Shown here piece by piece: positions 1-6,039 of a stretch of DNA of 7,944 nucleotides. Source of the DNA: Bacillota bacterium (GTDB lineage Bacteria; Bacillota; Dethiobacteria; DTU022). The DNA is taken from assembly GCA_012510325.1 (NCBI GenBank), contig JAAZIG010000132.1, positions 1-7,944 of the forward strand, in the 5' to 3' direction. A model generated the notes under the pieces. That model had not been told where the DNA came from. It saw only the letters and a program-made list of their open reading frames with translations, and did no database searches. A program made the position numbers and the translations under genes. Position 1 is the first letter of the stretch. Each line of letters opens with the position of its first letter.

Positions 1-2498
1 TCCACCGCCCTGTGCTCCACCAGAAAACTGGACATGCTTTCATCAACAAACCGGGAAGCCATGCTCCGGGTGAGGATCTCACCGGCGAGCCGCCTTCCCT
101 CGGCCGCATCGCCGGAGAAACGCTCATAGGTAATCCACTCCGCCGGATCGCCGGCAAGCTCATCGCCGTACCCGCGGGGGGTGAAGATCAAGAATGAGGT
201 GAGCCCTCTTTTGATGAAAGGCTCCGCAAAGGAGCGCAGGCTTCCCAGCAGCCAGTCGCTAAATTTATTGCCGTATTCGAGCAGGTTCGCCATGGCCGGC
301 TCCGAATCCCCGGCCAGCTTTTCGCGGAAGTGTTCAATGCGCTCTTCATCCCCGACCACTTCCAGCAATACCGCCAAAATCACCGTGAGCACGCCGCTCT
401 CATCGGTAATTTTGTCGGGATCGACTCCCCCGAGGTCCAGGTAAAGCTCGCGCAGACGATCTTCCGTGATTAACAGCTCCATCACCGCCGCCACCCGGGG
501 GTCCTTCGGTTCCGGATCCGCCACCCCGTCGGCGAGACCGTTCAGCAGGGTCTCGGCGATGGCATAGCCCAATTCATCGGCATTATCTCTGATCAGGGGG
601 ACAACCCTGTCCAGAGGAAGGCTGTCGATGAGAGCTCCCAGCTCGCCGATGAGCTTCTTGACCTCGTCAACATCGATCAGATCGGTCAGCGCGGCAAAGG
701 GCAGCTCCAGAGCGATATCATCCAGTATCGCCTGCAGCCCCGCTCCGTCCACCCCGTCGCCGAGCCCCAGATCGGGCAGATCGTCCAACAGGGCGGTGAT
801 CAGATTCAGCAGCACCTCCAAAAATGTCTCGCCTTTTCCTTCCAGCAGATCGGAGAGCACCCCGGATTCGATCATCTGTTCCAGTTTATCTGTGATGATC
901 TGCTCCATCTCGGGAGCAATCCCGTCCAGAAGGCCGTTTTCTTCTCCCAGAAGGTCCTCCAGATAATCCATCAAGTCTTCTTTGAAACCGGTGAGGTGCC
1001 CTTTCAAAACACCCTCCAGTCTGCCGGGGTCCTCTTCTGTCCCCAGCAGCTCTTCCATCAGCTCATCAAGGGAGGCTGAAACCGCCTCCAGAATGTCGTC
1101 AAGATAATGAGCTTCTTCTCCGGTGAAGAACTTCTCGATAAGGGGATCCAGATCGCCTCTTTCGATCTTCTTGCCGGCAGCCCAGGCGGCCACCTCGGCC
1201 CAGTAGTTCAAAAAGTCGGCGACATGATCTTCAACTTCGTCTTGATTGGTAACCTCTCCTTGGATGTCTTCCATACATCCGGAGGGGTCACTGGCTTCAG
1301 GAAAAGGAGCGTATTCGCTGTAATGATCCATAATGGAAGCAAACTCCGCTCCGATCGCCGTCACGGCGCCATCATCACCCAGCAGACCGTCCTCGAGCTC
1401 GTCGATCATCTTAAACAGGACCGCAAAGAGCTCTGTGTAGGCCCCCTGATAGTCTCTGGTCGAGATTTCGATCTCACCCAAATCGGTTAACTCCTCCAGC
1501 AAGGGCTTGACCAGATCGATCAGCTTATCCTGATCGAGAATGTAAGCGGTAAGTTGTTCGGCGATACGGGAAATGATCCCGGGATACTCTCCTGCAGTCA
1601 CCTCTTCAGGGCCCAGGAGAAGCAGCTTCAGCTCGGCCAGCGCCTCTTCGAATTGAGCGTCTTGCTCCAGGCTGTCGCCCAGCCGATCAATGAACCAGCC
1701 CCCCAAATCAGCCCACTCATCCAGCCCCAGGGAGGCCTGCACTCCGTCGAGATAGCCGGTAACCCGGTGATCCTCTTTCAGCCCTTCGGCAAACTTAACG
1801 ATGGGCTCTTCAAACATGGCGATAAGCTCTTCGGCAAATCCGATGATGGCATCGAGCAGCTCGCCCTCTCCCAGATTGTCGATAAATTGTTCCACGTTCG
1901 CCAGGATGAAATAGACAATATCGAAAACAAACTCGTTGATCCGGTCGTCCTCCAGCAGGGAGACGACCACCTTTTGCAGATACGATTCGATGGACGGATC
2001 CTGCAACAGAGCGGCCAGATCAAAGGTCATCTGCTCCACAAAATTTAAAAAATCCTCTTCCCGGAGATGATCGGCGATGACACTGCCCAAAATCTCGGCC
2101 AGCCGATCGTCTCGCAGCGTCCCCACAACGAGGGCCTCCAGATCGTAAGCTGCGATCCGCTCATCTTTCAGGATCTCATCGAGAACTTCCCCGAGGACCT
2201 CCTTGAGCCTTTCGTCCTCCAGAAACAGCTCCAGGAATTCCCCAACAGTACCCAACAGGGGTCCCAACAAGCTCTCCTCTTCTTCCTCCGGCCCGGCAAG
2301 AGTCTGACTGTTGCGGTAAAACATCGATCCGAGCAGCGAAGCTGATTGCCGGAAAGGGCTTCCGGAAGCCGCCGCGCCCGGGGTTCCTTCGCCGGCAGGC
2401 ATTGCTACAACCGCTCCAGCCATACCGGCAACAGGATTCAGCAAAAGCGCCAGTGCCAGTACTGTTGCCAGGATGTACTTTCCTCTTTTCAGTCTCAT
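1..2498 (-). CDS. Exported acidic, leucine-rich helical-repeat protein, unknown family (3' end beyond window)
   Basis: The frame is open for 832 codons from ATG at 2498-2496 to the left edge, with no stop; the C terminus is missing. The start is firm: an in-frame TGA lies 21 nt upstream, and an AAAGGGGG ribosome site (2506-2513) sits 7 nt before the ATG. Residues 1-33 form a Sec signal peptide: basic MRLKRGKY, a hydrophobic core with LALALLL, then small residues (AGMAGAVVA) suited to signal peptidase I. From about residue 70 the protein is strongly acidic and rich in Leu, Ile, Asp and Glu. In residues 94-213 I count 31 Asp/Glu against 9 Lys/Arg. It looks like amphipathic helices separated by short turns. 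L-x-D-[DE]-R-[LI] motifs recur at 93, 110, 128, 145, 165 and 182, with looser copies near 666, 679 and 716. Only one Cys (408) is present. No enzymatic motif and no membrane anchor are visible. I do not recognise the family; an extracellular or cell-surface structural or binding role is only a guess. Confidence 0.92.
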   Translation of the reverse strand, partial: MRLKRGKYILATVLALALLLNPVAGMAGAVVAMPAGEGTPGAAASGSPFRQSASLLGSMFYRNSQTLAGPEEEEESLLGPLLGTVGEFLELFLEDERLKEVLGEVLDEILKDERIAAYDLEALVVGTLRDDRLAEILGSVIADHLREEDFLNFVEQMTFDLAALLQDPSIESYLQKVVVSLLEDDRINEFVFDIVYFILANVEQFIDNLGEGELLDAIIGFAEELIAMFEEPIVKFAEGLKEDHRVTGYLDGVQASLGLDEWADLGGWFIDRLGDSLEQDAQFEEALAELKLLLLGPEEVTAGEYPGIISRIAEQLTAYILDQDKLIDLVKPLLEELTDLGEIEISTRDYQGAYTELFAVLFKMIDELEDGLLGDDGAVTAIGAEFASIMDHYSEYAPFPEASDPSGCMEDIQGEVTNQDEVEDHVADFLNYWAEVAAWAAGKKIERGDLDPLIEKFFTGEEAHYLDDILEAVSASLDELMEELLGTEEDPGRLEGVLKGHLTGFKEDLMDYLEDLLGEENGLLDGIAPEMEQIITDKLEQMIESGVLSDLLEGKGETFLEVLLNLITALLDDLPDLGLGDGVDGAGLQAILDDIALELPFAALTDLIDVDEVKKLIGELGALIDSLPLDRVVPLIRDNADELGYAIAETLLNGLADGVADPEPKDPRVAAVMELLITEDRLRELYLDLGGVDPDKITDESGVLTVILAVLLEVVGDEERIEHFREKLAGDSEPAMANLLEYGNKFSDWLLGSLRSFAEPFIKRGLTSFLIFTPRGYGDELAGDPAEWITYERFSGDAAEGRRLAGEILTRSMASRFVDESMSSFLVEHRAV
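1890..2222 (-). repeat. Degenerate 17-20-residue repeat array within the acidic exported protein
   Basis: Residues 93-203 of the exported protein contain six successive copies of a motif resembling L-x-D-[DE]-R-[LI]: LEDERL (93), LKDERI (110), LRDDRL (128), LREEDF (145), LQDPSI (165) and LEDDRI (182). The spacings are 17, 18, 17, 20 and 17 residues. Each is followed by a hydrophobic helix-like stretch ending near the next motif. The repeat is visible only at protein level; the DNA copies have diverged. One helix per unit stacking into a solenoid-like array is an inference from the periodicity. Confidence 0.65.
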
Positions 2499-2505
2499 CC
2501 AGCTA

Positions 2506-2513
2506 CCCCCTTT
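2506..2513 (-). promoter_or_regulatory. Ribosome binding site of the acidic exported protein
   Basis: On the minus strand AAAGGGGG lies 7 nt before the ATG at 2498. It fixes the start, since the next in-frame codons upstream reach a TGA. The G-run form matches the sites of the symporter and of dam in this window, while the thiolase has the more usual AAGGAGG. Confidence 0.7.
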
Positions 2514-2539
2514 AAAGCCTCAAGAAATAGTCCCCGCCT

Positions 2540-2615
2540 GAACAACCTGTTTCACGGCCATGCCGCTGCCGTTCCGGAAAATATCCGGAGCGGGCGTCCC
2601 GGTTGTTCGCCGAAC
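2540..2615 (-). promoter_or_regulatory. Branched RNA-structure candidate in the leader of the exported protein gene
   Basis: In the 174-bp gap between the symporter stop and the exported-protein start, arms 2540-2547 and 2601-2608 (GAACAACC/GGTTGTTC on the minus strand) form a perfect 8-bp stem. It encloses three perfect small hairpins: CGGG-ACG-CCCG (2591-2601, sharing one base with the arm), CCGGA-TATTT-TCCGG (2574-2588) and ACGGC/GCCGT (2554-2572). An alternative hairpin GTTCG-G-CGAAC (2605-2615) uses the same bases as the outer arm, so the two folds exclude each other. It lacks the T-loop bases of a tRNA and has no terminal U-run, and I cannot match it to a riboswitch class I know. No convincing promoter was found in the gap. 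Leader RNA, processing site or DNA operator are all possible. Confidence 0.4.
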
Positions 2616-2672
2616 GGTTCTTGCCCGTGTTCCCAAATCAGATCGCCCATACTTGTCACCAACCCGCCGCAG

Positions 2673-4058
2673 CTACCTTCCAGCCCGCCCCCTCCGATAG
2701 ATCAGGAAATACCAGGCACAGAAGAGGGCTCCTCCATAGAGCAACGTCAGCCCGGCAGCGGCGGCCAGCTGAATCAATCCGCCGAAAACCGGTATATTCA
2801 TGAAGAAAAACAGAGGCAGCGCGGCGATAAAACTCAGCCCCCCGGCATAGGCCAGGTCACCGATGAACGGATCCTCCAGGTGGGGATCCAGAACCCTGAA
2901 CAGAGCAATGGAAGAGGAGATATTGCCTGTTAAAAAACCGAACATGGCCGCCTGTCTCCCGATGTTTTTCTCCCGGCACACCCTCCCCATCAACAGATTG
3001 ACCGCAAGCAGCGTCAGCCCCGCTCCGCCCAGGGAGAGAAGCAGCGTCTCCCACAGGTTCGCCAGGGTGATTACCAGCGGGATGGAGGCGATCGCCGCAA
3101 CAACCATAAAGTCGACGGCAACACCCAGAAGGCGGTCCAAAATGCCGCGGTCGATGAGAGCGTCGATCTTGAGCAAGCGCAGCAGCCCCCTTACCGCCAT
3201 CCCGGCCAACAGGGCGAAGAGATAGTTAAAACCAAACAGCGTCTCCGTAACGATGACCACCCCGGGGCTGAAGTTATGGACCATCATCAGGGCAATCACT
3301 TTCAGGAAACCGTACAGCACCAGAACGGCAAACCCGATCACAGCCAGGTGAACCGAAAAGGTTTCCACCGTTTGACCGTGCATCGTCAACAGACCGGCAC
3401 TTTTTTTCTCCTCTCCTGACCCGATGACGCCCGTCTGCACTGAAACGCTCCCTTCACCGGTAACGGGAACGATAAACCCCCATTTTTTGGCCAGGACGAT
3501 ATAGGCCAGGCCGAAAAGATAAGCGCTCAGGAAACCGATTGCGCTGAAGGCAAAAGCGATGCTCTGCCCTCCGGTGAAACCGAGTTCATATTCCATAGAG
3601 CCGCCGAAATAGCTCGCTATGGCCGGCTCAAATCCCTGTCCCAGCATCAGCATTGAACCGAACCCGCGAAAGAGACCCGGGTTAATTAACAATACGACAA
3701 CGAGGGTGAATAATATTCCGACAATTAGCTGAAAAGATCGAAGTATGGTCAGTAGCGCAGTTGATTGCAGGACTTCGCTGCGGCTGCCTTTCTCAGCCGA
3801 CCTCCCCCTCAGGCCGATGATGATGAAAATTACTGTAAGCAGATTAAAGACCAAAAAGTCAGCGTCATCGCCGAGCGGTGCTTTCACCAGACTTAAAAAT
3901 CCCGGGCCGATTACAAGCAAAATGAAACCGGCGATAATGGATCCTGGAATGAGATACTTCTGGAATATTTTAAACTGGCTGCGAATAAAAACCCCTGCAA
4001 GCAAAGCCATGCTCAAATAACCGAAAAGCATGATCGAGCCGGCGCTGATCTCACCCAA
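2673..4058 (-). CDS. GltS-like sodium:glutamate (ESS family) symporter
   Basis: A 461-residue, very hydrophobic integral membrane protein. Known members of the ESS/GltS family (TC 2.A.27) import glutamate or related dicarboxylates with Na+. It has two hydrophobic halves joined by a soluble, charged linker at about residues 196-230. The first half carries LIPGSIIAGFILL (36-48) and MLGQGFEPA (138-146), at the place of the family's glycine-rich G-x-G motif. The second carries FGFLTGNISSSIALFRVLDP (373-392), which fits the TG-x-x-S-x-x-x-A-L-x-R-x-x-DP signature of Gram-positive GltS-like proteins. At 461 residues it is longer than E. coli GltS (about 400). The start is TTG at 4058, chosen because AGGGGG sits 7 nt upstream; the next candidate, ATG at 4031, has no well-placed site. 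It has its own sigma-A promoter and reads toward the exported-protein gene. Substrate is not certain; the family call is fairly sure. Confidence 0.78.
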   Translation of the reverse strand: MGEISAGSIMLFGYLSMALLAGVFIRSQFKIFQKYLIPGSIIAGFILLVIGPGFLSLVKAPLGDDADFLVFNLLTVIFIIIGLRGRSAEKGSRSEVLQSTALLTILRSFQLIVGILFTLVVVLLINPGLFRGFGSMLMLGQGFEPAIASYFGGSMEYELGFTGGQSIAFAFSAIGFLSAYLFGLAYIVLAKKWGFIVPVTGEGSVSVQTGVIGSGEEKKSAGLLTMHGQTVETFSVHLAVIGFAVLVLYGFLKVIALMMVHNFSPGVVIVTETLFGFNYLFALLAGMAVRGLLRLLKIDALIDRGILDRLLGVAVDFMVVAAIASIPLVITLANLWETLLLSLGGAGLTLLAVNLLMGRVCREKNIGRQAAMFGFLTGNISSSIALFRVLDPHLEDPFIGDLAYAGGLSFIAALPLFFFMNIPVFGGLIQLAAAAGLTLLYGGALFCAWYFLIYRRGRAGR

Positions 4059-4065
4059 GCTGTTT

Positions 4066-4071
4066 CCCCCT
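4066..4071 (-). promoter_or_regulatory. Ribosome binding site deciding the TTG start of the symporter
   Basis: AGGGGG on the minus strand, 7 nt upstream of TTG at 4058. It is the only good site near the N terminus, so translation probably begins at TTG rather than at the ATG nine codons further in. Confidence 0.65.
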
Positions 4072-4097
4072 GTTCAGCTATCCCGGTATCACTCTGT

Positions 4098-4133
4098 CTG
4101 CCGATCAACCATGTTGTCATCCGGACATGGCAG
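4098..4133 (-). promoter_or_regulatory. Hairpin in the symporter mRNA leader
   Basis: The roughly 120-nt leader between the predicted transcription start (about 4180) and the TTG start contains CCATGT/ACATGG (4109-4114 with 4125-4130), a perfect 6-bp stem with a 10-nt loop. It is nested in a partly competing outer pair CTGCC/GGCAG (4098-4102 with 4129-4133). No U-run follows, so it is not an intrinsic terminator. It may influence mRNA stability or bind a regulator; the function is unknown. Confidence 0.35.
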
Positions 4134-4162
4134 CGTAGTTTGGAAATTGATTTTTAACTTTT

Positions 4163-4195
4163 CAGTATATTCTTGCTACTCCATCCATTATACTG
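4163..4195. repeat. Inverted repeat around the symporter transcription start (possible operator)
   Basis: CAGTATA at 4163-4169 and TATACTG at 4189-4195 are a perfect 7-bp inverted repeat with centres 26 bp apart. One arm overlaps the -10 element of the symporter promoter and the other lies just inside the transcribed region. This is a natural position for a repressor site, but the low complexity of the arms means chance is not excluded. Confidence 0.35.
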
Positions 4196-4215
4196 CAATT
4201 CCGTCTCAGCATCAA
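4187..4215 (-). promoter_or_regulatory. Sigma-A promoter of the symporter gene
   Basis: On the minus strand a -35 box TTGATG (4210-4215) is separated by exactly 17 bp from a perfect -10 box TATAAT (4187-4192). An AT-rich stretch (4216-4232) just upstream could act as an UP element. Transcription would start near 4180, giving a leader of about 120 nt before the TTG start codon. Confidence 0.8.
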
Positions 4216-4290
4216 TATAAGTTTGAATAATCTTCAGGTACCCTATTCCGTTGTCCGCGCCCGCGGCGGCAGGCCGGCCAATCCTCGGGG

Positions 4291-4321
4291 GAATGATGGA
4301 AAGATTGAGACTCCATCATCC
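4291..4321. repeat. Inverted repeat / hairpin in the divergent intergenic region
   Basis: ATGATGGA (4293-4300) and TCCATCAT (4312-4319) are a perfect 8-bp inverted repeat with an 11-nt loop. The stem extends by two G-C pairs if one A is bulged out. It lies far from either gene's start and is not followed by a run of T on either strand. It could be a protein binding site for the thiolase side or part of a leader RNA; no role can be assigned. Confidence 0.4.
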
Positions 4322-4617
4322 TTTCGCCATCCTTCCTGCATACTATTGCGTTCTACACACAATTCACAAATCCTTCAATATTGGAGATATTTTTGAGCCT
4401 GACCGGCACAAACATGCAGAATAGCTGTTTCCCCGGGTTCGGGGGGCTAAAAAAGTCCGCCGGGCTGATCCGGTTTAGAAAAAAATTAATAAACAAACAA
4501 GAAGGAATTATCCAAATAAGTAGAGAACTATTACAACCATGGACAAGTGACCGGTTTAACTCTGTTCTTCGGAGGGCCGTTATCCTGTCCAGCGAACATC
4601 AGTGGAAAGCACAGCTG

Positions 4618-4623
4618 TATAAT
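4618..4623 (+). promoter_or_regulatory. Candidate -10 box of the thiolase gene
   Basis: A perfect TATAAT lies 28 bp upstream of the thiolase ATG. Transcription would start near 4630, leaving a short leader that still contains the ribosome site. No good -35 is present at 16-18 bp spacing; the best match, CGAACA (4593-4598), needs a 19-bp spacer. If real, the promoter probably needs an activator. Confidence 0.35.
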
Positions 4624-4637
4624 CCAGGCGAAAAATA

Positions 4638-4645
4638 AGGAGGTT
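4638..4645 (+). promoter_or_regulatory. Ribosome binding site fixing the thiolase start
   Basis: AAGGAGGT, 6 nt before the ATG at 4652, is a near-perfect anti-16S match. It rules out the longer in-frame extension to a GTG at 4547, whose extra 35 residues do not resemble a thiolase N terminus. Confidence 0.85.
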
Positions 4646-4651
4646 AAAAGT

Positions 4652-5827
4652 ATGCTCAAAGAATGTGTTATTGTCGACGGGGTCAGAACCCCGAACGGCA
4701 GAGCCCATGCCGAGAAGGGCTGGTTCAGAAAGCGCACCCCCGATGAACTGTTGACCGCGGTTTTCGATGCGCTTTTTGAACGGAACAAAGCGGTCAAACC
4801 GGAAGAGGTGGAGGCTGTTCTCATCGGCTGCGCCAACCAGATCGGTATGCAGAACGATATCGGCAGACTGGCCTGGCTGGCCGGCGGTTACCCTGAAAGT
4901 ATTCCCACCAATACGATCAACCAGCAGTGTCCCTCGGGGATGTCCGCCATTGAGCACGCCGCCCGGGCGATCAGGTGCGGCGAAGGCGATATCTTTGTCG
5001 CCGGCGGGGTTGAGGATATGCTCAATGTAAAGATGGGTCAAGGGCTGGAACCCCCGATGCGGCTCTACGAAAGGTACAACCCGATGGAGCTGCCGATGGG
5101 ACCGACAGCGGAAAAAGTGGCGGAAAAGTGGAACGTCAACGCTGAAGATATGATCGAGATGGCCTACCACAGCCACAAGCGCGCAGCGGCGGCCCGCGAT
5201 GCGGGCAAGTTTGATCATGAGATCGTCCCCGTCGAAGGACATACCGAAGACGGAGAAAAATTTATGGTTGACCGGGACCAGTGGATCCGGGACAACATCT
5301 CCCGGGAAGGGATGGCGGCGATGCCCACCCCCTTCAAGGAAAACGGCGTCATTACTGCCGCTTTCTCCTCTCCTTTAACTCAGGGCGCCTGTGCTCTGCT
5401 GCTGATGGAGCGCAACAAAGCCGACGAACTGGGTCTGGACTATCATCTGGTTTACCGGGGCGGAGTCATGGCCGGCTGCGATCCCACGGTCATGGGAATC
5501 GGGCCGCTCAACGCCGTGCGCAAGCTGTTTGAAAGATACGAGCTTACGGCAGACGATATCGACGTGGTTGAGCTAAATGAGGCTTTTGCCAGCCAAGCTC
5601 TGGCCTGCCTGCGGGAGCTGGGCCTGGAAGAGAATGCGCCGTTCAAGAAAACCAACCTCTGGGGCGGAGCGCTGGCTCTGGGCCACCCCCTCGGCGAATC
5701 GGGGGCCCGCATCGTCATCACCTTGAACAATATTATGAAACACGAACTGCCTGAAGCAAGGTACGGCCTGGCCTCCCTCTGCGGCGGCTTCGGCAACGCC
5801 AATGCCACCCTCTGGGAGAAAGCCTAA
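4652..5827 (+). CDS. Thiolase (acetyl-CoA C-acetyltransferase / 3-ketoacyl-CoA thiolase)
   Basis: A cytosolic enzyme of 391 residues, the usual thiolase length. The family condenses two acetyl-CoA to acetoacetyl-CoA or cleaves 3-ketoacyl-CoA with CoA, for butyrate, polyhydroxyalkanoate or fatty-acid metabolism. The N terminus ECVIVDGVRTPNGR is typical. Nucleophile Cys93 lies in INQQCPSGMSAI, the oxyanion loop is NEAFA (309-313), His345 lies in GGALALGHPLGESGAR, and the acid/base Cys377 lies in SLCGGFGNANA, which fits the C-terminal thiolase signature. The catalytic set is therefore complete. One oddity is Pro94 right after the nucleophile, where Ser, Ala or Gly is usual. The gene stands alone: a divergent region lies upstream and a strong terminator follows, with no other beta-oxidation gene in the window. 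Biosynthetic versus degradative direction cannot be told from the sequence. Confidence 0.93.
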   Translation: MLKECVIVDGVRTPNGRAHAEKGWFRKRTPDELLTAVFDALFERNKAVKPEEVEAVLIGCANQIGMQNDIGRLAWLAGGYPESIPTNTINQQCPSGMSAIEHAARAIRCGEGDIFVAGGVEDMLNVKMGQGLEPPMRLYERYNPMELPMGPTAEKVAEKWNVNAEDMIEMAYHSHKRAAAARDAGKFDHEIVPVEGHTEDGEKFMVDRDQWIRDNISREGMAAMPTPFKENGVITAAFSSPLTQGACALLLMERNKADELGLDYHLVYRGGVMAGCDPTVMGIGPLNAVRKLFERYELTADDIDVVELNEAFASQALACLRELGLEENAPFKKTNLWGGALALGHPLGESGARIVITLNNIMKHELPEARYGLASLCGGFGNANATLWEKA

Positions 5828-5860
5828 ACCGTAGGGCACCTGTTAATTTCAGCGAAAGTG

Positions 5861-5896
5861 CAGGGCAAGTCGAGAACAGACTTGCCCTGGTTTTTT
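5861..5896 (+). terminator. Rho-independent terminator after the thiolase gene
   Basis: CAGGGCAAGTC (5861-5871) pairs perfectly with GACTTGCCCTG (5879-5889) as an 11-bp stem with a 7-nt loop, followed by G and six T (5891-5896). It lies 33 bp after the thiolase stop and should separate that transcript from dam. Confidence 0.93.
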
Positions 5897-5995
5897 CCCC
5901 TTGCTCACCCCGGCGCCGCTCCGGCAAATTCAGGTGGAACTGTCGCAACTTCCGGGAATAAAACCCGCCGCTCGCCCGTGCTGCGGAAGGAGTAC

Positions 5996-6035
5996 ACCCC
6001 CCCCGGGTGGAAGGTTTAAACACTGTAGGGGGGGT
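5996..6035 (+). promoter_or_regulatory. C-run/G-run stem that can mask the dam ribosome binding site
   Basis: ACCCCCCC (5996-6003) is the exact complement of GGGGGGGT (6028-6035); the loop is 24 nt. The G-run, with the A at 6027, is the likely Shine-Dalgarno site of dam, 5 nt before the TTG start at 6040. Folding would hide the site. The flanking 110 bp from the thiolase terminator to here show no convincing promoter. Confidence 0.45.
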
Positions 6036-6039
6036 CACA

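Larger units (their letters stand above)
4059..4651. other. Divergent intergenic region between symporter and thiolase
   Basis: 593 bp with no convincing gene. It holds the symporter promoter and leader, a GC-rich block (about 4250-4290), an isolated inverted repeat (4291-4321), a CCCCG/CGGGG hairpin (4431-4444), an A-rich stretch (about 4478-4502) and a candidate thiolase -10 box (4618-4623). The 12-mer AGCTGTTTCCCC occurs twice in the same orientation (4058-4069 and 4423-4434); the first copy is the symporter ribosome site and start. The short open frames inside lack ribosome sites and familiar sequence. Confidence 0.7.

Noticed and set aside
1107..2345. Several plus-strand frames (such as 1107-1490, 1554-2048 and 2067-2345)
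   Set aside because: All lie opposite the continuous minus-strand exported-protein frame, which has a signal peptide, ribosome site and consistent composition; these are its shadows.
2540..2608. Cloverleaf-like fold, considered as a tRNA
   Set aside because: It lacks the TTCGA-type T-loop, a proper D-arm and a plausible anticodon arm, so it is listed only as a structured leader candidate.
4147..4171. TTGATT ... TATATT on the plus strand as a thiolase promoter
   Set aside because: The spacer is only 13 bp and the site is almost 500 bp from the thiolase start.
4431..4444. CCCCG-GGTT-CGGGG hairpin, considered as a terminator or tRNA T-arm
   Set aside because: No U-run follows on the plus strand, the minus-strand side continues with AAACAGC, and no other tRNA arms can be built around it.
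4381..4638. An 85-codon plus-strand frame ending just before the thiolase ribosome site
   Set aside because: It begins with TTG (or ATG at 4414) without a ribosome site, its composition is unremarkable, no familiar motif appears, and it overlaps the A-rich and promoter-like stretches. A leader peptide cannot be excluded but is not supported.
4547..4651. N-terminal extension of the thiolase to GTG at 4547
   Set aside because: The extra 35 residues do not resemble a thiolase, and the AAGGAGGT site directly precedes the ATG at 4652.
4580..5242. Minus-strand frame of 220 codons opposite the thiolase start
   Set aside because: It is antisense to a certain gene and covers its ribosome site; the sequence looks like a mirror of thiolase codons.
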